64,000 bases of DNA. It comes from Methanosarcina barkeri MS (GTDB taxonomy: Archaea > Halobacteriota > Methanosarcinia > Methanosarcinales > Methanosarcinaceae). Shown here one piece after another: positions 53,853 through 64,000 of this stretch. Under the pieces are notes generated by a model. It was not told the DNA's origin. It worked only from the letters and a program-made list of their open reading frames with translations, and ran no database searches. The translations under genes were made by a program, and so were the position numbers. The stretch spans positions 2,653,168 to 2,717,167 of the forward strand of contig NZ_CP009528.1 in the NCBI RefSeq assembly GCF_000970025.1, read 5' to 3'. The first letter of the stretch is position 1; each line of letters begins with the position of its first letter.

Positions 53853-54683
53853 ATGAGAAAATCAGCAGTTGTGGGAATCCTACTTATTATCCTGCTCAGT
53901 GCGTCCCTATTCTCGACCGGATGTTCAGACTCATCGACAGAAACTACACCCAACTCTTCTCCAACTACATCTAACTCCCCTCCAACTACATCTAACTCCC
54001 CTCCAACTACATCCAATTCCTCTCCAGCTACATCTAACTCCTCTTCAACTACATCGAATTTCTCTTCAACTACATCAAATTCCTCTTCAACTACATCAAA
54101 TTCCTCTTCAACTACATCGAATTCCTCTTCAACTACATCAAATTCCTCTTCAACTACATCGAATTTCTCTTCAACTACACCTCTCTCTTCTGCAATACCT
54201 CTGTCTGTTGCAATGGCTACAGACAAGACGCAGTATGTTCGCGGCGAAATAGTCAAGCTAAAAGTAACAAATAACCTAGATACTCCTATCTGGTACATAG
54301 GCTACTCTCAGCGCGACCTGGTCTTCTGGGAGCTTGAAAGGGCTCAAAGCGAGGGTTGGCAGAGCATGGATTTCCGTCTGCCAGCTATTGAGGGGGATAG
54401 AGAAGCTTGCCGAATAATACTCTATGAGCAACCTGTTGGTGTTGTAACGGAGCTGAAACCACACTCTGATCTTCTTTATGAGTGGAACCAGAAGATATGT
54501 CCATTCAAAACAGTTACCGAGCCATTTGGACCTGAGACGATTGAGAGGGGCAAATACAGGTTTGCATTCCGCTACAGTTTGGTCACAGTGAAATCAGAAG
54601 ACGTCGAGGCTGAACCTTGGAAAAGACCAATTGACCTGGGCGAAACAAAGGTAGTTTACTCCAATGAATTTGTCTTGGAGTAA
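53853..54683 (+). CDS. Lipoprotein with Ser/Thr-rich stalk
   Basis: 276 aa. Signal peptide with lipobox LFSTGC (C24), so membrane-anchored outside the cell. Residues 25-110 are a repetitive stalk of seven- or eight-residue units (SNSSSTTS, SNSPPTTS), probably O- or N-glycosylated and extended. The C-terminal domain (ATDKTQYVRGEIVKLKVTNN, LDTPIWYIG, GKYRFAFRYSLV) has the look of an immunoglobulin-like BsuPI/DUF4960-type beta fold; exact family uncertain. The repeat DNA makes the unit number prone to change. Confidence 0.8.
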   Translation: MRKSAVVGILLIILLSASLFSTGCSDSSTETTPNSSPTTSNSPPTTSNSPPTTSNSSPATSNSSSTTSNFSSTTSNSSSTTSNSSSTTSNSSSTTSNSSSTTSNFSSTTPLSSAIPLSVAMATDKTQYVRGEIVKLKVTNNLDTPIWYIGYSQRDLVFWELERAQSEGWQSMDFRLPAIEGDREACRIILYEQPVGVVTELKPHSDLLYEWNQKICPFKTVTEPFGPETIERGKYRFAFRYSLVTVKSEDVEAEPWKRPIDLGETKVVYSNEFVLE

Positions 54684-54689
54684 ATGGCA

Positions 54690-54827
54690 TAGTTAAAGTT
54701 AGAGTCTTAAAGTTAGAGTCTTAAAGTTAGAGTCCTAAGTTAGAGTCTTAAAGTTAGAGTCTCAAAGTTAGAGTCTCAAAGTTAGAGTCTCAAAGTTAGA
54801 GTCTCAAAGTTAGTCTCAAAGTTATAA
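54690..54827. repeat. 14-bp tandem repeat, about 9-10 copies (AAAGTTAGAGTCTT)
   Basis: Fills the spacer between the lipoprotein and FAD-dehydrogenase genes, which converge here. Confidence 0.93.
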
Positions 54828-54833
54828 AATGAA

Positions 54834-56285
54834 TTATGTTTCTGCCTTTGCACCTTCCTCTTCTTTGATCATTTTCATTATTCCTTCAGCCGCCAAAATA
54901 CCGGTAGCTGCGGCGTTGACTATGTCCCTTGAGAGCCCTGCTCCGTCTCCGGCTGCAAAGAGGTTTTTGATGCTGGTTTCCATTTGCCTGTCAACTTCAA
55001 GGTGCATTGCGTAGAACTTGACTTCAGGGGCGTACAGCAGGGTCGAATCTGAGGTAACGCCTGGAATAATCTCATTTAAGGTCTCAAGGCCTTCGATTAT
55101 ATCCATAACTATCCTGTGGGGGAGAGCCATTGAAATATCGCCTGGAGTTACGTCTTTGAGTGTATTTACAACAAGGTTTTTTGCAAGGCGTTCTTTTGTG
55201 GAGCGTCGGCCCCTTCTCAGGTCGCCCATGCGCTGCAGAACTGGCTTTCCTCCACCTATCGTGGTTGCAAGTTTCGCGATCGAACGGGCGTATTTTGTGG
55301 TGTTTTCAATTGGTTCGGTAAGCTCGACTCGGACAAGAAAAGCAAAATTAGTGTTTTCGGACTCCTGGTTTGCCAGAGAGTGGCCGTTAGTTGCAATAAA
55401 GCCCTCATACTCTTCTTTTACGACATATCCACGCATATTCGTACAGAAAGTCCTAACAAAATCGTCATAACGGCGGCTCTGGATATGGAACTTTGGGTCG
55501 CGGTTGATTTTCGTCACAGGATCCATAACGATTGCAGGAACTTCAACCCTTACTCCTATGTCAATCCCGCCGTATCTGGCTTCGATTCCGTGCCTCTCAA
55601 TCATATCTGAGACCCAGCTGCAGCCCCGCCTTCCAGGTGATAAAAGCACATAACTGGCCCGGAGTTTTCGTCCGTCAGAAAGTATAATGCCCCTGCAGGT
55701 CTCTTCCTCAATCAGCAAATCTTTTACCTCGGTTTCAAGCAGGAAATCCACATCTTTGTCAACAAGGTTTCCTTTAAATCGTCCTATTACTGCAGGAGCA
55801 TTATCTGAGCCTATATGCCGCTGCTTTATCTCAATAAAACGAGCTCCTACTGAAGCCGCTCTGCGTTTAAGCTCTTCTATTTCAGGGCTTTCGGTCAGCA
55901 AAGCTCCCTGTGGAGCCCCAAATTTCAAAAAAACCTTATCCACGCTTTCTACGAGCTGCCAGGCTTTGGTCTGGTCACCTGTCAGGTCTGCCAGGTCTCC
56001 TCCAACATCAGGCCGCAGGTTTAAGGTTCCATCCGAAAAAGTTCCGCAGCCCCCAACCCCGCACATAATATCGCAGGGTATGCAGTGCATACAGTACGTC
56101 TGGGCGTTCATGGGACAGAAGCGTTCATCTATGTCCCTGCCCATATCCACAATAAGAATTTTCAACGGCTTTACCTCCGCAAGCTCGTAAGCCGCGAACA
56201 TTCCGGCAGGCCCTGCCCCTACGATTATTACATCGTAGTCTGAATTTTTCTCCTCTCTCTCAGACAGCTTATTTTCATTCTCCAT
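54834..56285 (-). CDS. FAD-dependent dehydrogenase (COG2509-type)
   Basis: About 483 aa from ATG 56285 (MENENKLSEREEKNSDYDV). FAD-binding motif VIIVGAGPAGMFAAYELAEV, a Cys-rich segment (CPMNAQTYCMHCIPCDIMCG) and GGCGTFSDGTLNLRPDVGGD, which are typical of the large uncharacterised dehydrogenases in this group, and a second nucleotide motif LFAAGDGAGLSRDIVNAAAT near the C-terminus. The Cys cluster may bind an iron-sulfur centre. Reaction and partner are unknown. Confidence 0.9.
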   Translation of the reverse strand: MENENKLSEREEKNSDYDVIIVGAGPAGMFAAYELAEVKPLKILIVDMGRDIDERFCPMNAQTYCMHCIPCDIMCGVGGCGTFSDGTLNLRPDVGGDLADLTGDQTKAWQLVESVDKVFLKFGAPQGALLTESPEIEELKRRAASVGARFIEIKQRHIGSDNAPAVIGRFKGNLVDKDVDFLLETEVKDLLIEEETCRGIILSDGRKLRASYVLLSPGRRGCSWVSDMIERHGIEARYGGIDIGVRVEVPAIVMDPVTKINRDPKFHIQSRRYDDFVRTFCTNMRGYVVKEEYEGFIATNGHSLANQESENTNFAFLVRVELTEPIENTTKYARSIAKLATTIGGGKPVLQRMGDLRRGRRSTKERLAKNLVVNTLKDVTPGDISMALPHRIVMDIIEGLETLNEIIPGVTSDSTLLYAPEVKFYAMHLEVDRQMETSIKNLFAAGDGAGLSRDIVNAAATGILAAEGIMKMIKEEEGAKAET

Positions 56286-57019
56286 GTTTAGCACCCTTTA
56301 TTATTTCTGTAAGCACTGGAATAATCAGAAATTTCCAGTTTCAGAAATTTCCAACCTCAAAATTTCAACCTTGAGATTTCCAGTTTAAACGTTTACAATT
56401 TTGAAAAATTGAAATCCCTGAAAATTACGAAAAAAAATTAAAACAAAACCTGTTAAGAGTCCCCTCTTTAAACCTAAACTCTCAAACAAAAACATTAAGT
56501 GGCTTATAAATTGTCTTTTATGCTTATTTTGTACTGAAAAGTCAATCTTATATCTGCGGCAGAGATGATTTTTTCAAGCAATTCCCCCACTTAAACCATT
56601 CTTCCCGTAAAGCAATTTTCCCCTATTATAATCAGGTATGGAACTGTCCGTATAAAAAACTTCCATCAAGCTTGAAATATAACATAAAAAGCGATGTATT
56701 CAACTTTATAACTGTCTGATCAAATTGTTGTGCATTTTTCGAGTTGGAAAATTCTCCATTGAATTTGAAGAGGATACGAAAAATTATACTTCACGGTTGA
56801 CGTGAAAAGAAAATATGACAAGTCAAGTTAAAAAAGGGAATTTAATGCTTTTAATTTAAAATTAAAACATTAATTGAAAAATTAGCAAAGGCTCAATTGG
56901 AAAAATATGTAGTAGCAGCTTTAAATAATAGGTAATTTGACAATGTCAAGGTAAAATATTACAGAAATATTAACTTGCAAAATAAGCGTCTATATTGATT
57001 TGAGTTCACTGGCACGTTT
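56286..57019. other. 734-bp intergenic region
   Basis: AT-rich. A near-palindrome of about 36 bp centred near 56857 (arms AATTTAATGCTTTTAATTT and AAAATTAAAACATTAATT) is the main feature. The start region has a repeated AGAAATTTCCA. No gene. Confidence 0.5.
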
Positions 57020-59260
57020 TTACTTATTGTCCGCTACTGTGATTTTTATTGTAAATTTAGTACTAGAGTTCCTGTTCAATTCAAGTTCTCCATCTAACTG
57101 GTCTACCAGGATGGTTACCAGTTGTAATCCAAGGGTATCGGAGTCTTCCAGATTGATACTCTCAGGTATACCTACTCCGTTATCTGAAACGACCAGGATA
57201 TAACTGGTACTTTTACATGCTTCGTTACTGTCTTCAATCCCGCCATCTTCAGATTTTTCATTTATTTCCCTGGAGAGTTTTATCTTAATTTCTCCTGTTC
57301 TCCCATCTGGAAATGCATGTTTGAGGGAATTTGAGACCAATTCATTAACAATCATTCCTAAGGGAACTGCAGTGTCCATATCAAAGAAAATATTTTCCTC
57401 TATTTCCAGAACCATTTTGACTTCTGAAGCTCCAACATTGTAACATCTGAAGAGCTCCTCAGTCAGTTTTTGAAGATAAGTTGCAAAGTTAAGAGTACTG
57501 ATTTCTTTTGATCCATACAGTTCTTCATGGATCAGAGCCATAGAAATAACCCTGTTCTGGCTGTCCCTGAAAGCTGCAAGCACCTTTGAAGTATCATAAA
57601 CCTCATTGACAGCGAATTTTTCAGCCTGTAGGTCGAGCAGAGACGAGATTACCTGCAGATTATTTTTGATTCTGTGATGAATTTCCTTTTTACGGGCTTC
57701 TTCAATTTTTTTCAGGAAATTTTCAGCTTCCTTTTTTTCAGTAATATCCATTGCGACGCAGATGACTCCGATAATGTTTCCTATGGAGTCGTGCAGTGGC
57801 TCTGTGGTCATATCATGGACCATATTACCACCAGCGGAAGCTGGCCTATGGGTAACTACCTCGTCACGTCTACCTGTGTCACTGGTTAAGACCTGACGCT
57901 TGATAGAGGTAAATAACTCAGCATCCTCTGGCTGATATATCTCGTAGTCACGCTTACCCAGGACATCCTCTATTTTGAAGCCAGGTGCAGGGTTGTATAC
58001 CCACGTGTACCTCAGCTCGAGATCCTGACTGAACATAACAATGCTTGAACCTCTCAGAGCGAGGCGAAAGCGTTCCTCGGACTTTCGTAGTTCTTCTTCT
58101 ATCCGCTTACGCTCTGTGATATCCTTCATTATTCCGAGGACTTTGTTTGTACGATAATTTCCCTTTTGAAGACAGATCCCATGATCTTCAACATGGATAT
58201 ATTCTCCATCCTTCCTTCTAAAACGATACTCCAGGTGGAAATTCCTCTTATTTTCAGTGTTCTTCACGTCATGTCCGCAGCCGGTTATCTTTTGATTCCA
58301 GACTTTCTTCTGGTCTTCAGGGTGGACATTGTTTATCCATAGTTCAATACCAGTGTTCAGCAGTTCTTCCTGAGTATATCCTGTAATCTCTTCTATGGTG
58401 CCTGCCCAATAGATTTTATTTTCCTCGATATCGTGCTCATATATTAGCTGACCTGTCTGTTCCGTAACAATCCGGTATCTTTCCTCACTATCGTGAAGCA
58501 TTTCTTCGGCTTTTTTACTCTCGGTTATGTCTCTGGCGATAACTGAGATAGCCATAAGCTCTCCAGAGATATCAAAAACCGGAGAAAGAGTCATTGAGAC
58601 ATCTATAATCGTACCGTCTTTTCTTAACCGTGAAGTCTCATACTGATGAATCTTTTCTCCCTGTTTTATCATTTCAGTCAGTTTTTGTGATTCATTTTCC
58701 AGGACGGAAGGCATTAAGACTGATGCAGGTTTCCCCAAAATTTCTTCAGCCAGATACCCATAGATTTGCTCTGCCCCCAGGTTCCAGCTGGTAATGAAAC
58801 CATCAAGAGACCGGGTTACAATAGCATCATTTGACGATTCCACTATATTCGCTAAGTTCTGAACTCTTTCCTCTGCTTTTTTACGCTCAATGGAATACTG
58901 GATAGAACGTTTCAATAATCTGCCATCTACCTGCCCTTTGACCAGATAGTCCTGAGCACCTTTCTTTACAGCCTCAACTCCGATTTTTTCATCATTCATT
59001 CCCGTCAGAATTATAATGGGAATTCGTGAATTCCTTGCATGGATTTCAAGAAAAGTATCAATGCCATCGCTATCTGGCAATCCCAGGTCAGATAATATTA
59101 TATCAAACCGATTATCTTTAAGAAAGCTTAGACCTTCATTAAGGGTCTGAACGGTTTTAAATTCGTATTGAAAGTCGGCGAATTCTTCGAGCATCTCTTC
59201 AATTAAACCTGCATCCCCGGGATTGTCTTCAAAAAGCAAGATTTCTACCTTTTCATCCAT
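57020..59260 (-). CDS. REC-PAS-PAS-PAS-HisKA2 sensor kinase
   Basis: 746 aa from ATG 59260. Order: receiver domain (1-125, phospho-acceptor Asp in IILSDLGLPDSDG), three PAS domains (about 135-255, 255-390, 390-515; linkers ARDITESKKAEE, MKDITERKRIEE, AMDITEKKEAEN), HisKA_2 dimerisation domain with EIHHRIKNNLQVISSLLDLQ (phospho-His), and a HATPase domain ([57 protein letters not shown]). No membrane segments: a cytoplasmic sensor. The response regulator gene ends 31 bp upstream, so they share an operon. Confidence 0.93.
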   Translation of the reverse strand: MDEKVEILLFEDNPGDAGLIEEMLEEFADFQYEFKTVQTLNEGLSFLKDNRFDIILSDLGLPDSDGIDTFLEIHARNSRIPIIILTGMNDEKIGVEAVKKGAQDYLVKGQVDGRLLKRSIQYSIERKKAEERVQNLANIVESSNDAIVTRSLDGFITSWNLGAEQIYGYLAEEILGKPASVLMPSVLENESQKLTEMIKQGEKIHQYETSRLRKDGTIIDVSMTLSPVFDISGELMAISVIARDITESKKAEEMLHDSEERYRIVTEQTGQLIYEHDIEENKIYWAGTIEEITGYTQEELLNTGIELWINNVHPEDQKKVWNQKITGCGHDVKNTENKRNFHLEYRFRRKDGEYIHVEDHGICLQKGNYRTNKVLGIMKDITERKRIEEELRKSEERFRLALRGSSIVMFSQDLELRYTWVYNPAPGFKIEDVLGKRDYEIYQPEDAELFTSIKRQVLTSDTGRRDEVVTHRPASAGGNMVHDMTTEPLHDSIGNIIGVICVAMDITEKKEAENFLKKIEEARKKEIHHRIKNNLQVISSLLDLQAEKFAVNEVYDTSKVLAAFRDSQNRVISMALIHEELYGSKEISTLNFATYLQKLTEELFRCYNVGASEVKMVLEIEENIFFDMDTAVPLGMIVNELVSNSLKHAFPDGRTGEIKIKLSREINEKSEDGGIEDSNEACKSTSYILVVSDNGVGIPESINLEDSDTLGLQLVTILVDQLDGELELNRNSSTKFTIKITVADNK

Positions 59261-59291
59261 AGTCAACCGTCCTATCCGGGTTATTCTGGCC

Positions 59292-59738
59292 TTATTTCGA
59301 TGGCAACTTTACAATCTCAAGCCAGAAATTTTCTATGGATCTAACTACATCTAGAAACTGATCAAAATCAACAGGTTTAGTAATATATGCATTGGCATGA
59401 AGATTGTAAGATTTCAGGATGTCCTCATCAGCTTTCGAAGTGGTTAATACCACAATAGGTATGTTTTTAAGTTTATCGTCGCTTTTCACTTCTTCAAGAA
59501 CTTCACGCCCGTCTTTTTTTGGTAAATTTAAGTCCAGAAGCATTATATCCGGGCGCGGGGAACCTGAAAACTGTCCTTCACCACGTAAAAAAGCGATTGC
59601 TTCTTCTCCATCCTCTACAATATGAAGAATGTTCCCGATTTTTGCATCTTCGAAACCTTCCTCTATTAGTCCAATATCGCCTTTACTGTCTTCTACTACA
59701 AGAATCTCTACCGGTTTAAATGCTATTCGAGTTCTCAT
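59292..59738 (-). CDS. Response regulator, Rcp1-like single receiver domain
   Basis: 148 aa. Receiver fold with VEILVVEDSKGDIGLIEEGF, phospho-acceptor D69 (DIMLLDLNLPKKDGREVLEE), VVLTTSKADED and YITKPVDFDQF. The long loop and ending (VRSIENFWLEIVKLP) resemble phytochrome-partner Rcp1-type regulators. Between two sensor kinases on the same strand; likely receives phosphate from one of them. Confidence 0.93.
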   Translation of the reverse strand: MRTRIAFKPVEILVVEDSKGDIGLIEEGFEDAKIGNILHIVEDGEEAIAFLRGEGQFSGSPRPDIMLLDLNLPKKDGREVLEEVKSDDKLKNIPIVVLTTSKADEDILKSYNLHANAYITKPVDFDQFLDVVRSIENFWLEIVKLPSK

Positions 59739-59975
59739 TTATATGACCATCCTGGTTATATGTCAAAAACTTTGAGCTTTCCCGAAACTGATTATCTAAT
59801 TTGAACCAAATTTATAATGATTAAATTTTTACTGTATAGTCTTATCAGAAATTCACGGTAAAGTCAGTACTATTAAGCCATTGTAAAGTGTCAGTCTCAT
59901 AAAATTTATGATAACGTGTCAGTCTCATGAAATTTATGATAACGTGTCAGTCTCATGAAATGTATGGTAGAGTCA
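59739..59975. repeat. Spacer with 28-bp tandem repeat, 3 copies
   Basis: Copies begin with GTGTCAGTCTCATGAAATTT at about 59888-59970; the last is diverged and ends near the 3' end of the kinase gene (stop at 59976). Confidence 0.9.
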
Positions 59976-62879
59976 TTATAATGAGACTTTTATGGGAATT
60001 GCTGGCAAAGTGAAGTAGAAAGTCGAACCCTTACCGGATTCAGATTCTACCCAAATCTGTCCTCCATGCCGTTCTACAATTTTTTTACAGATTGAAAGCC
60101 CTATGCCTGTACCCGGGTACTCTTCTCTTTTATTAAGTCTTTTAAAAACCTCAAAAATTCTCTCAGAATATTTAGGGTCAATTCCAATTCCATTATCCTT
60201 TATTGAAAATAACCATTGATCAGTCTCTTTTTTGGCAGAAATCTCAATTTCCGGAGCTTTTTCACTGCGGAATTTTATAGCGTTGCTTATAAGATTCTGG
60301 AACAGCTGAGTAAACTGGACCGAATCTGCCATTACTACAGGTAAAGAACCATAAGAGATACTGGTTTCATTTTCTTTTATGGATACTTCTAAATCAAGTA
60401 ACACCTGCTCCAGAACAGATTTGCAATCAGTAGGCTCGAATTCTCTGGCTTTTGTAGTTACTCGCGAAAATTCCAGAAGATCATTTATCAGGTTCTGCAT
60501 ACGAGAAGCCCCGTCCACAGCAAAATAGATGTACTTATCAGCCTTATCGTCAAGCTTTCCCTGATATTTTCTTTGTAAAAGCTGTAAATAACTCGCTATC
60601 ATTCTCAGGGGTTCCTGCAAGTCATGGGATGATACGTAGGCAAATTGTTCCAGTTCCGCGTTTGAGCGAGCGAGCTCCTCTAATTTTAGGTTTAACAGCT
60701 CTTCTGCTTTTTTCCGCTCAGTAATATCACGTGCTGCAGCAAAAACCCCAATAACTTTTCCAGCTTCGTCTTTATAAATCGAAGCATTGTACAAAACCGG
60801 AGTTAAATGACCATCCCTGTGCTGAATTTCAAGAGGATAATCCCGGACTTCACCTTTTACAAATGCCTGCTGATATCCGGTACTCGCCTTTTCAGACTCA
60901 GTAAAGTAATCCGAAAAATCAGTTCCGATCAACTCGCTTCTGGAATACCCGGTAATCAGTTCTGTAGCCTTATTTACATCAGTTATCTTTCCGTCAGGCC
61001 CGATGGTAACCAGGGGATCCATACTGGCTTCAATAAGGCTACGGTTATAAATGTTTAATACTCTCAGAGCTTCTTCAGCTTTTTTTTGCTCAGTAATGTC
61101 CTGGACTGTTCCTCTCATATGGACAGGAATATATTCCTCATTAAAAATAACCTCGGCCTGTTCATGTACTATACGTTCTTCTCCACTGGCTAAGATAATA
61201 CGGTGATTAATACTGTATTTTTTTCCGTTTAAAGCTTCTTTAACAGCCTTATTTACATAATCTCGATCATCCGGATGTACATAATTCAGAAATGCATCGA
61301 AAGTTGTCCCGAACTCTTGAGGGCTGCGTTCAAAGATGCAATAAATTTCATCAGACCAGTACAATTCATTAGTTATAATGTTCCAGTCCCAGTTTCCAAG
61401 GTGTGCCATCCTCTGAGCTTCAGAAAGACTCCTTTTGCTTTCTTTCAAAGAATTACAAGCATTTTCAACTTCTGATGTCCTTTCTTTAACTAACTCTTCT
61501 AAATTATCAAGGGTTTCTTTTAACCTGGCTTCAGCTTTTTTTATTTCTGTAATATCACGGGAAATAGCAAGGACGGAAGCCACTTTGCCGTTAACAAACT
61601 CAGGTACTATTCTTGTGTTAAAATAGTATTCTTTTTCTTGAGGCGATTTATACTGGAATTCCATTGTCCCCGATTTTCCTGTAGCAAAAACATTCTGATG
61701 ATGTTTTTCCCAGAGCTCTATCTGTTCAGGGTCTCTTCCCAGTTCACAATGGGTTTTCCCGATGATTTCGTCCTGAGAACAACCATAAACTTCGGTAGCG
61801 GCAGGATTTACATACATATGGCGATTTTTTCTATCAAATCGGGCAATTATGTCAGGAGAATTTTCTGCCAGTGTGCGGAATTCGTTTTCACTCCTTTTCA
61901 GGGCTTTTTCAGCCTTTTTGCGTTCGTTAATATCACGGGCAACGTGCACACTCCCAATAATTTTGCCTTTAGAATTATAGAGTGGCGAGACGCTTAATAT
62001 AAAATAACCACCCAGGCATTCTTCAAAAATCTCTGCAGTATGTTCAAGTCCGTCCTCAATCAAGAGTCTGTGCGGACAAAAAGATGGGGGACTATCTGTC
62101 CCGTGCAAAGCCCGATAGCAGATTAACCCTATACACTCTTCTGGTTTCAACCCTAATCTTGCCGCCATTGCCTTGTTTGCACGAACAATCTTGTATTTAT
62201 CGTCGAGTATGGCTATCAGGTCTGGCATGGAATCAAAGGTAGACCCCCAGTACTGTGTGACTTGAAAAGCTTTCTCTTCTTCCTTTTTGCGTCTGGAACT
62301 CTCGAATTGTGTCCATTTATCTTCTTTTTTAACCAGGGCAAATTGATGGTTGATAACTACATCAATAATTTCGGTTGCACTGCACCTATCAAGGCAATAT
62401 GTGCACAGGGCTATCATGGAATAGTTGCCAATGATGCTGTCGATTTCTTTTTCATAATCAACAAAATTGTTCCAGTCTTTTTTTTCCAGCCAGAAAGTGT
62501 TTCCGCTCAACCTTAAACCGTCGTAGCCATTATCAAGAGCTTGATTGAGTTTTTCTATCCAGCCGTTAAGCACTTTTTGCGAATCGAAAATTCCCTCTTT
62601 GACATACAAGTAAGTGTAAGGAATAATCTCAATTTGTTCTTTTTCCAGATAAACATCAATCTCAGGAATAGCTTTTCTAAGAGCTCTTTTTGCTTCTTCC
62701 ACACCAAAGGGCTTTGATGTAACCCACATACAGAATTCGTTATTTTCCAGGCCGGCTTTAAAATAAGGAACAAGTATGTCAATTAAATCCTGTTTTGTCT
62801 GGTAAAATTGACAGAAATGTGTTCCCCAGGGCACCTCTCCAATAATGTCAATCCCAGATTTTCTCAAACTTTTTTCCAT
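59976..62879 (-). CDS. MEDS-PAS-PAS-PAS-PAS-HisKA sensor kinase
   Basis: 967 aa from ATG 62879. The N-terminal MEDS domain (VPWGTHFCQFYQTKQDLIDI, LVPYFKAGLENNEFCMWVTS), a sensory domain found in methanogens and methylotrophs and related to RecA-like folds, is followed by four PAS domains (about 210-330, 335-455, 490-605, 610-725), a HisKA domain with FAYVSSHDLQEPLRMIASYL (phospho-His) and HATPase (NLISNAIKFRSEKAPEIEIS, DNGIGIDPKYSERIFEVFKR, GTGIGLSICKKIVERHGGQI). No membrane segments. It sits upstream of the response regulator. The signal may be a soluble metabolite or redox state, unproven. Confidence 0.93.
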   Translation of the reverse strand: MEKSLRKSGIDIIGEVPWGTHFCQFYQTKQDLIDILVPYFKAGLENNEFCMWVTSKPFGVEEAKRALRKAIPEIDVYLEKEQIEIIPYTYLYVKEGIFDSQKVLNGWIEKLNQALDNGYDGLRLSGNTFWLEKKDWNNFVDYEKEIDSIIGNYSMIALCTYCLDRCSATEIIDVVINHQFALVKKEDKWTQFESSRRKKEEEKAFQVTQYWGSTFDSMPDLIAILDDKYKIVRANKAMAARLGLKPEECIGLICYRALHGTDSPPSFCPHRLLIEDGLEHTAEIFEECLGGYFILSVSPLYNSKGKIIGSVHVARDINERKKAEKALKRSENEFRTLAENSPDIIARFDRKNRHMYVNPAATEVYGCSQDEIIGKTHCELGRDPEQIELWEKHHQNVFATGKSGTMEFQYKSPQEKEYYFNTRIVPEFVNGKVASVLAISRDITEIKKAEARLKETLDNLEELVKERTSEVENACNSLKESKRSLSEAQRMAHLGNWDWNIITNELYWSDEIYCIFERSPQEFGTTFDAFLNYVHPDDRDYVNKAVKEALNGKKYSINHRIILASGEERIVHEQAEVIFNEEYIPVHMRGTVQDITEQKKAEEALRVLNIYNRSLIEASMDPLVTIGPDGKITDVNKATELITGYSRSELIGTDFSDYFTESEKASTGYQQAFVKGEVRDYPLEIQHRDGHLTPVLYNASIYKDEAGKVIGVFAAARDITERKKAEELLNLKLEELARSNAELEQFAYVSSHDLQEPLRMIASYLQLLQRKYQGKLDDKADKYIYFAVDGASRMQNLINDLLEFSRVTTKAREFEPTDCKSVLEQVLLDLEVSIKENETSISYGSLPVVMADSVQFTQLFQNLISNAIKFRSEKAPEIEISAKKETDQWLFSIKDNGIGIDPKYSERIFEVFKRLNKREEYPGTGIGLSICKKIVERHGGQIWVESESGKGSTFYFTLPAIPIKVSL

Positions 62880-63738
62880 TTCAACCCTTTCCGAATTCAA
62901 AGGTGATTTAAAGCTAGTGTTTAATCAGGTGCAAGGAATTCGTCACATGTGTGTAATTTGTCACCCGTAAGATCAGGCAATTTTTCTAAAATTCTGCCAT
63001 ATCAATCAGTTTATTCATTATCCATTTGCCAGGACTTTCAAAACCCAGAACCTGACAGTAAAACGTTTGATGCAATTGTTCAATTTAATCGTTTGATGTT
63101 TAACGCTCAATTTTTAACCCACTTTCTGTAAAGTTTTTAGACTCTCGATGTTTTCTCATACGCCAGGTATTCATTATTTCCCAACATATGTTGATCAATA
63201 GTTTATAACCAGGATTTCAAGAGTGCTTTACAGTTATTATTGTTATCGATTTCACGTAAACATTCCTTATTAAAAGTGAGTTTAAATGTTTTTATAAAAA
63301 GTAATAAATATTTTAGTTTTACTAAAGGCAGTTGTAAATAAATTATACATTCGTTATGTCCTTTACGAGTTATTAGTTATAAAACTGTCTATGATAAATA
63401 TCAAAATATGCATCTTTTGTCAAAAATTATTAAAAAATAAGTGCAGTCACGATTACAAAGTATGAAAATATATATAATGTAGGATAATACTTATGAAGTA
63501 AAGTAATTTTTAAAAAGTAAAATTAATTATACGGTTGGGTTAAATTTTTACAGTACACATTAATTCATTACAGAGTATATTAGCTTATATAAGTGTCGTA
63601 AAGATTCTGAAATACAGCAAATGTTATCACCTTATGAAAATGAAACACAATCAAAAATTAAAATCTATAATATTCGCTGCATTTCTAAAATATCATAGTT
63701 TTTTGATTGTGGAAATTATTCTCTATTGCTTTTCTAAA
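62880..63738. other. 859-bp AT-rich intergenic region
   Basis: Should hold the kinase promoter (near 62900-63000) and the terminator of the adenosylhomocysteinase gene. Many TATA-like runs; no coding frame with a ribosome site, no repeat array. Confidence 0.5.

Positions 63739-64000
<262 letters not shown>

Overview
The window is a chromosome segment of a methanogenic archaeon, almost certainly a Methanosarcina. The grounds are archaeal information-processing genes (exosome, RNase P proteins, RpoP, eL15, eL43, proteasome alpha, SBDS, Pcc1), AT-rich spacers full of minisatellites, MEDS/PAS sensor kinases, strong Shine-Dalgarno sites combined with TATA boxes, and a transposase with an in-frame UAG, the pyrrolysine codon of this genus.

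Layout. 1-3.6 kb: a truncated PHP protein, a UbiA-type prenyltransferase cut off from its promoter by an IS66 element with exact ends, and a desulforedoxin-like mini-protein. 4-7 kb: malic enzyme, a JAMM metalloprotease and a four-Cys mini-protein. 7.4-17.5 kb: the archaeal exosome superoperon on the minus strand, read from 17.5 kb leftward: eL15, dsRBD-fold RNA-binding protein, Rnp3, Rnp2, (gap), PsmA, SBDS, Rrp4, Rrp41 with a long acidic tail, Rrp42, eL43, RpoP, (gap with repeats), Brix protein, Pcc1. 18-20 kb: a response regulator, a dead GAF/histidine kinase and a candidate structured RNA. 20.4-32.3 kb: two paralogous ABC export cassettes (ATPase, two FtsX/MacB-type permeases, one exported protein each). 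The first has two intact TetR genes; the second keeps only remnants of both, with operator-like palindromes conserved.

32-43 kb: an acidic hypothetical protein, a DrrAB-type ABC transporter, an HD protein, a histidine phosphatase, a SagB-like nitroreductase, a DUF59 protein, a ferredoxin, an ArsR-type regulator, a Cys-rich mini-protein and a CoA-binding protein, with decayed IS605-type tnpB and IS256 pieces between them. 43.2-46 kb: a GC-rich, apparently transferred block with a multiply frameshifted P-type ATPase and an intact PPK2-type kinase. 46.8-49.5 kb: a TPR gene split by an IS701/IS4-like element whose 5-bp target duplication, when removed, restores the frame. 49.9-56.3 kb: a nuclease remnant, an orphan TaqI-like recognition domain, a DUF72 protein, a degenerate LytM/M23 protein, a Ser/Thr-rich lipoprotein and an FAD-dependent dehydrogenase. 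57-63 kb: two multi-PAS histidine kinases around a response regulator. The window ends in the 3' part of adenosylhomocysteinase.

Themes: three genes have their best start at CTG, ATA or ATC behind good ribosome sites; minisatellites fill most spacers and several seem to have grown from gene 3' ends; insertion and decay of mobile elements is extensive. No CRISPR array, rRNA or convincing tRNA is visible.
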